This document shows positions 58,459 to 64,000 of a stretch of 64,000 bases of DNA, piece after piece (the first letter of the stretch is position 1; each line of letters begins with the position of its first letter). Below the pieces are notes generated by a model, which had not been told where the DNA came from, did no database searches, and worked only from the letters and a program-made list of their open reading frames with translations. The position numbers and the translations under genes are program-made. This DNA comes from Halobacillus locisalis. GTDB taxonomy: Bacteria > Bacillota > Bacilli > Bacillales > Halobacillaceae. The stretch is from NCBI RefSeq assembly GCF_013694105.1, contig NZ_JACEFG010000002.1, positions 806,001-870,000 on the forward strand, given 5' to 3'.

Positions 58459-59844
58459 ATGAATAAACAATGGAAGAAGATTTTCGCGACCGTATCCACG
58501 GCTGCTTTTTTGACAACAGCACCTGTAACCGTATTTGCTGATCAGGCGGATAAAGGTTTAAAAGGACAGGAAAGAGCAGAAATCATTCAACTGAAAAAAG
58601 TTGAAAAAGTGAACGAGAAAAAAGAACAAGCATTTTCAAGGGCCATCGAGAAAAGGGTTGAAGTACTTAAGAAGCGTCTAGAGAAAATTGACGAGAAGAA
58701 TGAGCGCATCGACGATCGCATGGAATATTTCTTCGATATTGAAGATGAAGACTATCTATCAGATGACGACACAGATTCAGACGAAGAGTCTGATGAGGAA
58801 GATGAAGAATCCGACGACGAAGATTCAGATGAAGAAGATGAAGAGTCCGACGACGAAGATTCAGATGAAGAAGATGAAGAGTCCGACGACGAAGATTCAG
58901 ATGAAGAAGACGGAGAGTCCGACGACGAAGAGTCAGATGAAGAAGATGGAGAATCCGACGATGAAGAATCTGAAGAAGAAGACGGAGAGTCCGATGACGA
59001 AGAATCAGATGAAGAAGACGGAGAGTCCGACGACGAAGAGTCTGATGAAGAAGATGGAGAATCCGACGATGAAGAATCAGATGAAGAAGATGGAGAATCC
59101 GACGATGAAGAATCTGAAGAAGAAGACGGAGAGTCCGATGACGAAGAGTCAGATGAAGAAGACGGAGAGTCCGGAGACGAAGAGTCTGATGAGAAAGATG
59201 AAGAGTCCGGAGACGAAGAATCTGACAAGGAAGATGAGGATTCAGATGAAGAAGTAGTATCTGACGACGATGAAGAAGGTGAAGAAGAAGAACTTGACCA
59301 ATTGGATGAAGGCGTCGACAGTTTGTCTGGAAAACTAAATGCACAAAATAAGAAGCTTGAAGTCGTTGAAATGCAAATCAATAAACTTCTTACATGGGCA
59401 GAGAAAAAACTTGGTTCGGACGCTGACGTGTCTGAAATTAACGCCCTGTTTGAAGAAGTTGATGAATTGCGCGCAGACGTGAAAGAACTTGAAGAAACGC
59501 TTCAAACGGAACAGGCGAAGGCCGTTGATGACGTGAAAGAAGAAGAGAAAGAAGAATTTGAAGAAAAATCAGAGGTTGAAGAAAACAAAGTATGGGAAGT
59601 TCAATTCAATACCGCGATGACTCAAGAGAAAGTCGATGCTCTGAATTTCTTTGTTTTTGACAAAGACATGCAGATCGTATCGGTTGACGTTGCATACAAT
59701 GCAGAGAAGAATGTTGTGGAAGTTATTCCAGACCAGGCATATAATACTGGCGAGACTTACACATTAATTATTGCTAGTGATGCTGCAAACCAGAATGGCC
59801 TAGCCCTTAAGAGTGCGGTACAAATGAACTTTACAATCCAATAA
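58459..59844 (+). CDS. Secreted Ser/Asp/Glu-repeat protein with C-terminal SbsA-type Ig domain
   Basis: 461 residues after AGGAGGT. Signal peptide (about 1-27, ending TVFA); a charged coiled coil (about 35-92, IEKRVEVLKKRLEKIDEKN); a very acidic repeat (about 103-262) built from SDEEDGESDDEE-like 12-mers; a second coiled coil (about 275-375) and an Ig-like domain (about 378-461, KVWEVQFNTAMTQEKVDALN, with NFTIQ at the end). The design resembles Sdr-type stalks or calcium-binding surface proteins. With no LPXTG or SLH anchor it is probably released or bound through its Ig part. Codons of the repeat are near-identical, so unit number may vary between strains. Confidence 0.78.
   Translation: MNKQWKKIFATVSTAAFLTTAPVTVFADQADKGLKGQERAEIIQLKKVEKVNEKKEQAFSRAIEKRVEVLKKRLEKIDEKNERIDDRMEYFFDIEDEDYLSDDDTDSDEESDEEDEESDDEDSDEEDEESDDEDSDEEDEESDDEDSDEEDGESDDEESDEEDGESDDEESEEEDGESDDEESDEEDGESDDEESDEEDGESDDEESDEEDGESDDEESEEEDGESDDEESDEEDGESGDEESDEKDEESGDEESDKEDEDSDEEVVSDDDEEGEEEELDQLDEGVDSLSGKLNAQNKKLEVVEMQINKLLTWAEKKLGSDADVSEINALFEEVDELRADVKELEETLQTEQAKAVDDVKEEEKEEFEEKSEVEENKVWEVQFNTAMTQEKVDALNFFVFDKDMQIVSVDVAYNAEKNVVEVIPDQAYNTGETYTLIIASDAANQNGLALKSAVQMNFTIQ
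58766..59250 (+). repeat. In-gene tandem repeat coding for SDEEDGESDDEE
   Basis: About thirteen 36-bp units such as GAAGACGGAGAGTCCGACG with changes between GAAGAT and GAAGAC. Units 1-3 read DEESDDEDSDEE, the middle ones GESDDEESDEED, the last ones are more diverged (ESGDEESDEKD). This suggests growth by duplication in the middle of the array. Confidence 0.85.
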
Positions 59845-59852
59845 GGAAGTAG

Positions 59853-59885
59853 GACGAGCATGCATTTTCGCATGCTCGTTTTTTT
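59853..59885 (+). terminator. Terminator after the acidic-protein gene
   Basis: GACGAGCATGC / GCATGCTCGT stem followed by seven T. Confidence 0.9.
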
Positions 59886-59910
59886 AAAACTTATAAAGTG
59901 GTACAAATGG

Positions 59911-60068
59911 GAATTCGGACATTTGCTCAGGTTAATCGGACGGGAGGAGGGGGAATCCGGACATCTAGTCGGGCTATTCAGACAAGTGGCGAACGAATTA
60001 GGACATTCACTTCGAATTCGGACAAGAGATGCACTTTATCGGACATCGGCGCGAGTTTTTTCGGACAC
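59911..60068 (-). repeat. 21-bp-phased ATTCGGACA array, eight units (minus orientation)
   Basis: Cores at 59916, 59937, 59958, 59979, 60000 (variant TTAGGACA), 60019, 60040 and 60062: steps of 21, 21, 21, 21, 19, 21 and 22 bp. It begins 26 bp after a terminator and precedes about 235 bp of otherwise plain sequence before the CAP-protein gene. Confidence 0.85.
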
Positions 60069-60304
60069 CTGCCCTATCAATTCCTTACATGGAAGTGATT
60101 TGTCAAAAAGTCAGGACTCTCATAGAATAGAAGAATCACCCACTATATTCCAAACGGAAGTTCATGTTTCGTTTCATGAAATCAGAGGAAAAGGTATTAG
60201 GACCTTTTTTCTTCTGATTTCATAAATAGGCAGGTTTTCTATGTCGATATAGGGAATAAGGGTATAGATGGTTCTATTACATACTTCTGGGAGGAGACAA
60301 GCAG

Positions 60305-61492
60305 ATGAAACGATTGATCATGGCTCTTATAATCTTATTTATTCTATCTTATTCACCAATAGCTGCAGAAGAGACGGATACCGTTTGGTCCAACAAGTCT
60401 TGGACCGTGACCTTCAATACAGCTATGGACTTCAGTAATTTAAACGAGGCGATTTACGTATGGGACAAAGATCGTAATAAGGTTCCGGTCCAGCTCCAAG
60501 CATCATCTGACAACAAGTTTGTTGAAGTAGTGGGCATGACGCCTTGGACATTCAAACCAGGCCAAACGTATACGATATACATAACCCCTGCATTATCTTC
60601 TATCGAAGGCACACCGATGAAGGAGACGTTCACCAAAACCTTTACAGTGAATGAACAGGCTGATCAGGAATTGCAGGTGAACGATCTCATCGTGACGGAA
60701 TCCAACAAGTCTGATGTCACAGCAGATTTCGGAGAGCCTGTCGAAGTGGCGCACCTTTCAGACGAGTACCGATGGGAAGTGTACCATGATCAGTTTGAGG
60801 ATTTTATAATGGTTTTATACAATGGTGCGAATATCGTTCATGGGTATTACACGAATCAAGACATATTCGAGCTTTCCGGGAAGTTCAGGTTAAACGCTTC
60901 TTTTGATAGCTTAGAAAAAACATATAAAGAGAGAGCATATATGATCAAAGACGATGATGGGCGTCCAGAGAAGTTCATTATGGGGAGAGAAGATGTCACG
61001 CTCTATTTATTCCTAGACGTATTCCGTAATAGTAAACTGACCAGTACATTGATCATGTCACGAAAAGCAGAGGAAATGTATTATAATCGAACCAATACAT
61101 TAGAAGAAGTATCAGATATGCAAATCTATCAGATCACAAATGCCATTCGAGTCCGCTATGGACTGAACCCTCTCAAGCGAGATGTGAAAATTGATGAGGT
61201 GGCTTATCGTCATAGTGTCGATATGGCGGACAATGAATATTTTGCACACGTGAACTTGCAGGGGCAGGGGATTCTCGATCGATTGAATGATGCGAATCTT
61301 TCCTATAGAAGTAGCGGTGAGAATATTGCTGCGGGCTATGCTACAGGAATTGAAGCTATGGAAGGATGGATGAACTCAGCCGGTCATAGAAAAAACCTAT
61401 TGGCTGAGCACGACCTCATTGGTGTGGGAGTAAGAGTTGACAAGGATAGCCCTTATGGAATTTACTACACGCAAGACTTTGCTTCTGAATGA
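60305..61492 (+). CDS. Secreted Ig-like + CAP/SCP domain protein (YkwD-like)
   Basis: 395 residues after GGGAGGAGACA. Signal peptide (about 1-21), SbsA-type Ig domain (about 25-118, KSWTVTFNTAMDFSNLNEAI), CAP-associated N-terminal domain (about 125-255) and CAP/SCP domain (about 270-395). The CAP motifs are HSVDMADNEYFAHVN, SSGENIAAGYAT and MNSAGHRKNLLAEH with the His/Glu metal pocket. YkwD-like proteins are secreted by Bacillaceae; roles in germination, adhesion or defence have been proposed. The Ig domain is shared with proteins at 12126 and 58459. A single gene with a terminator. Confidence 0.85.
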   Translation: MKRLIMALIILFILSYSPIAAEETDTVWSNKSWTVTFNTAMDFSNLNEAIYVWDKDRNKVPVQLQASSDNKFVEVVGMTPWTFKPGQTYTIYITPALSSIEGTPMKETFTKTFTVNEQADQELQVNDLIVTESNKSDVTADFGEPVEVAHLSDEYRWEVYHDQFEDFIMVLYNGANIVHGYYTNQDIFELSGKFRLNASFDSLEKTYKERAYMIKDDDGRPEKFIMGREDVTLYLFLDVFRNSKLTSTLIMSRKAEEMYYNRTNTLEEVSDMQIYQITNAIRVRYGLNPLKRDVKIDEVAYRHSVDMADNEYFAHVNLQGQGILDRLNDANLSYRSSGENIAAGYATGIEAMEGWMNSAGHRKNLLAEHDLIGVGVRVDKDSPYGIYYTQDFASE

Positions 61493-61510
61493 GATAGGTA
61501 AACAACATGA

Positions 61511-61546
61511 AAGGCAAGACTCTCTTAATGGGTCTTGTCTTTTTTA
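61511..61546 (+). terminator. Terminator after the CAP-protein gene
   Basis: AAGGCAAGAC / GTCTTGTCTTTTTT stem with six T. Confidence 0.82.
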
Positions 61547-61751
61547 TTTGCTGATTTGTCAATTTGCGATTTTAGAGGATTAAAGAGCTAGAAGCTAAGA
61601 AAGTGAGAAATGAATAGAATGATTATATTTATTCTAATAAAACTACTAAATTTGCATGAATATGACTTAATATTCATTATTCAGAAAATTTTAATTAGTG
61701 GAAACATTTGAGATAATTATACTCGGACATATAAAAAGGGGGAGTCGTTTG

Positions 61752-62537
61752 ATGAGAAAGTGGTCATTATTTTTTGTTGTTGTTGCCATGGTTAGTCTAT
61801 TAGCTGCTTGTGGAGGCACAGAAGCTAATAATGCGGATGCTACAGAGACATATACCGTTGCTACGGATAATAACTTTGTACCATTTGAATTTATGAATGA
61901 AGAAACGGGAGAAATGGAAGGATTTGATATCGATTTGATCAAGGCGATTGCGGAAGAAGCTGGCTTTGAAATCAATATCGAGTCTATGAAGTTCGATGGT
62001 GTTGTCAGTGGAATGCAGTCCGGTCGATTCGATATCGGTATTGCAGGTATGACGATTACGGAGGAGCGTAAGGAAACAATCGATTTCTCTGATCCATACT
62101 ATGATGCCGGTCTTATGATCGCGGTTAGTGAAGATAACAATGAAATTGAATCTGAAGCGGACCTTGCTGGTAAAAAAGTAGGTACACGCTCAGGTACGAC
62201 AAGTGAGCAATACATTAAAGATAACCACCCGGATGCTGAGCTTGTAACCTTCCCAGGAATTGTTGAAGCGTACATGGACTTGGAGTCTGGTCGTCTAGAT
62301 GCCGTTATGTATGACGTTCCAAACGTTCAATATTACGTAGCAAATGATGCTGCTGGTTTGAAAACGGTTGGAGAAATCCTGCAAGGGGAGCAATACGGAA
62401 TCGCTTTTCCTCAAGACTCTGAACTTGTAGAAGACGTCAACACAGCTCTTCAAACATTGATCGACAATGGAACCTATGATGATATTTATGAAGAGTGGTT
62501 CGGGGAGCGCAAGTACGGAACGGAATCATCTGAGTAA
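61752..62537 (+). CDS. Amino-acid ABC transporter substrate-binding lipoprotein
   Basis: Start ATG 61752 behind AAAGGGGGAG. 261 residues: lipoprotein signal with lipobox LAAC (Cys about 20), then SBP_bac_3. Motifs: YTVATDNNFVPFEFMNEE, GFDIDLIKAIAEEAGFE, GMTITEERKETIDFSDPYYD (about 112, the family hallmark) and GKKVGTRSGTTSEQYI. Binds polar amino acids, most like glutamine- or arginine-type binding proteins. The permease and ATPase genes follow after about 210 nt, a gap with a weak hairpin that may lower their expression relative to this gene. Confidence 0.92.
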   Translation: MRKWSLFFVVVAMVSLLAACGGTEANNADATETYTVATDNNFVPFEFMNEETGEMEGFDIDLIKAIAEEAGFEINIESMKFDGVVSGMQSGRFDIGIAGMTITEERKETIDFSDPYYDAGLMIAVSEDNNEIESEADLAGKKVGTRSGTTSEQYIKDNHPDAELVTFPGIVEAYMDLESGRLDAVMYDVPNVQYYVANDAAGLKTVGEILQGEQYGIAFPQDSELVEDVNTALQTLIDNGTYDDIYEEWFGERKYGTESSE

Positions 62538-62562
62538 AGAATCTATAGTCATTAGGTATAGC

Positions 62563-62607
62563 TGATCAAAAAGGGCGTAGCAAGGATTAGCTTGTTGCGT
62601 TCTTTTT
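62563..62607 (+). terminator. Weak intra-operon hairpin
   Basis: GCGTAGCAAG / CTTGTTGCGTTCTTTTTC stem, moderately T-rich after it. It probably acts as a partial terminator between the binding-protein and permease genes. Confidence 0.5.
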
Positions 62608-62745
62608 CTTTTAAAAATCATAGCGAAATTTGGTGAGGTTTGGATCTCCTTAAGTAAGGGTCTGAATAAAATAAGGAAGTATGAGACATAAAGTGCTTCT
62701 ATCAAACAACCACATTTAATACGAATGCAAGGAGCGAATACAGAT

Positions 62746-63402
62746 ATGGAGTTTATTACAGAATCTCACTACTACCGGGTTATGCCGTTCCTTTTAGAAG
62801 GTCTCGTTTGGACGTTATTGATCACGGTAGTTGGACTGATTATCGGTTTTATACTAGGTGCGATTTTCGGGTTTGCCCGCTTATCTCACAATAAGATTAT
62901 TTATGGAATTGCAACTGTTTACGTAGAAGCGGTACGCGGTACGCCGATTTTGGCGCAAATCTTATTTATTTACTTTGGTTTATCCGACTTGACAGGGATC
63001 AATATTGATAAGATATCTGCTTCCATTATTGCGATTGCGATTAACGCTGGTGCTTACATAGCTGAAATTGTCCGTGGTGCTGTTTATTCAATTGACAAAG
63101 GTCAAATGGAAGCGGGCCGATCGGTTGGTCTTACCCGCAACCAGACGATGCGGTACATCATCTGGCCGCAAGCATTCAGACGCATGATTCCGCCACTTGG
63201 GAACCAGTTTGTAATCAGTTTGAAAGATACTTCTCTTTTCTCGGTTATTGCCGTTACCGAGCTGTTGTATATGGGACAGCAATACTACGGGTCTACATTC
63301 GCAGCCTTTGAAGCCCTCACAATGGTCTGTCTGATGTACCTCTTGATTACGGTACCAACCGCAGTGTACTTACGTAGAGTCGAAAGGAGATTGGATGTCT
63401 GA
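62746..63402 (+). CDS. Amino-acid ABC transporter permease (HisM/GlnP type)
   Basis: Start ATG 62746 behind AAGGAG; ATG 62725 lacks a ribosome site. 218 residues with five helices. [19 protein letters not shown] and the EAA-type loop [20 protein letters not shown] with [18 protein letters not shown] are typical of polar amino-acid permeases. It forms a homodimer pore driven by the next gene; its stop overlaps that start by one base (TGATG). Confidence 0.92.
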   Translation: MEFITESHYYRVMPFLLEGLVWTLLITVVGLIIGFILGAIFGFARLSHNKIIYGIATVYVEAVRGTPILAQILFIYFGLSDLTGINIDKISASIIAIAINAGAYIAEIVRGAVYSIDKGQMEAGRSVGLTRNQTMRYIIWPQAFRRMIPPLGNQFVISLKDTSLFSVIAVTELLYMGQQYYGSTFAAFEALTMVCLMYLLITVPTAVYLRRVERRLDV

Positions 63403-64000
63403 TGATTAGCGTAAAGAATTTGCATAAATCGTTTGGCGATACAGAAGTATTAAAAGGAATCGAAGCAGAGATTGCTGAAAAAGAAGTGGTTTGCGTCATC
63501 GGTCCTTCTGGATCAGGGAAAAGTACGTTCTTACGTTGTTTGAACTTGCTTGAAGAAATCACTTCCGGCGATGTCTATATCGAAGGAGACAATATTGCCG
63601 ATAAGAAAATCAACATTAACGAAGTACGTTCACGTGTCGGCATGGTGTTTCAGCACTTCAATTTGTTTCCACACCGCACTGTACTAGAGAACATTACGCT
63701 TGGCCCTATTAAAGTTAAGGGAATGAATAAACAAGAAGCAGAGAAAGTAGCGCTTCCTCTGCTTGAAAAGGTCGGACTTAGCGACAAAGCGCATGTATAT
63801 CCTGAAAGCTTATCTGGTGGACAAAAGCAGCGTGTTGCGATTGCGCGTTCATTGGCCATGGAACCACGAATCATGCTTTTCGATGAACCGACATCGGCGC
63901 TTGACCCAGAACTGGTGGGTGATGTGCTGGAGGTTATGAAAGACTTAGCCAAAGAGGGAATGACTATGGTCGTCGTCACTCACGAGATGGGATTTGCAAA
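63402..64000 (+). CDS. Amino-acid ABC transporter ATPase, N-terminal part (runs off window)
   Basis: 199 residues are visible, from [17 protein letters not shown]. Walker [13 protein letters not shown] (about 34), Q-loop [11 protein letters not shown], signature [14 protein letters not shown], Walker [15 protein letters not shown] and the switch VVTHEMGF are all present. Only about 40 residues are missing at the right edge. It powers uptake by the permease before it. GlnQ/ArtP/TcyC type; substrate cannot be decided. Confidence 0.93.
   Translation, partial: MISVKNLHKSFGDTEVLKGIEAEIAEKEVVCVIGPSGSGKSTFLRCLNLLEEITSGDVYIEGDNIADKKININEVRSRVGMVFQHFNLFPHRTVLENITLGPIKVKGMNKQEAEKVALPLLEKVGLSDKAHVYPESLSGGQKQRVAIARSLAMEPRIMLFDEPTSALDPELVGDVLEVMKDLAKEGMTMVVVTHEMGFA

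Noticed and set aside
58667-59381. Long Ser-rich or Leu/Arg-rich reading frames opposite and beside the acidic repeat
   Set aside because: They are shadows created by the repetitive GAA/GAC/TCC codons of the real gene at 58459, with no ribosome site or sensible start.

Overview
The window looks like chromosome of a moderately halophilic, spore-forming Bacillaceae, most likely Halobacillus or a close relative. That is a genus-level guess from gene content and sequence style. Supporting signs are strong AAGGAGG ribosome sites, frequent TTG/GTG starts, a YjcZ-type sporulation peptide, SinR/SinI-type regulators, an L-box in front of dapA, acidic secreted proteins, a BCCT osmolyte carrier, and GC-rich hairpin repeats of a kind common in Bacillaceae. 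No rRNA, tRNA, phage, CRISPR array or transposase gene was seen.

Layout. 0-2.6 kb: ascorbate-type PTS (IIC partial, IIB) with its PRD/EIIA regulator. 3-10 kb: DDAH-like amidinohydrolase, alpha/beta hydrolase, SLH cell-surface protein, orphan OppA. 10-21 kb: BCCT carrier, secreted Ig-like protein, glycerate kinase, a decayed sugar-porter pseudogene, LCP glycopolymer transferase, rhodanese, membrane hydrolase. 21-28 kb: glycolate oxidase GlcD/GlcF, peroxiredoxin, UPF1-like helicase. 28-34 kb: exopolysaccharide operon like B. subtilis ydaJ-L-M (two DUF2334 proteins, GT2 synthase, GH8-like hydrolase). 34-38 kb: small sporulation-type proteins, DUF2268 protease, a cyclic-di-GMP riboswitch driving a SinI-like peptide, YczE-like and DUF2231 membrane proteins. 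38-47 kb: Lrp regulator divergent from a peptide importer + gamma-glutamyltransferase + paired chromate-transporter operon. 47-53 kb: NERD protein, PurU, iron-sulfur photolyase, SEC-C protein, DUF218 protein. 53-58 kb: L-box/dapA, SinR-like HTH gene with a SIN-domain gene behind it, AraC regulator, another SinI, GAF-STAS protein. 58-64 kb: Ser/Asp/Glu-repeat secreted protein, CAP-domain protein, and a polar amino-acid ABC transporter running off the end.

Working together. The most coherent story is matrix control. Three SIN-domain peptides and one SinR-like DNA-binding protein are encoded here. GTTCTT-type boxes resembling SinR operators lie in front of the EPS operon, inside it, in front of the LCP gene, and in front of the SinR-like gene itself. 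One SinI peptide sits under a cyclic-di-GMP-I riboswitch, so second-messenger input may reach EPS genes through antirepression. The ydaK-type c-di-GMP receptor of the B. subtilis operon is absent from this locus.

Intergenic DNA is unusual in three ways. (i) Arrays of a TGTCCGAAT-like 9-mer repeat every 21 bp, with occasional 19-bp steps, at five loci. (ii) Two copies of a ~460-bp non-coding element have TTTTCAG inverted ends and are bracketed by duplicated terminator hairpins; each carries two inverted ~123-bp hairpin modules. (iii) The same hairpin module occurs elsewhere with different outer stem sequences that keep their pairing.
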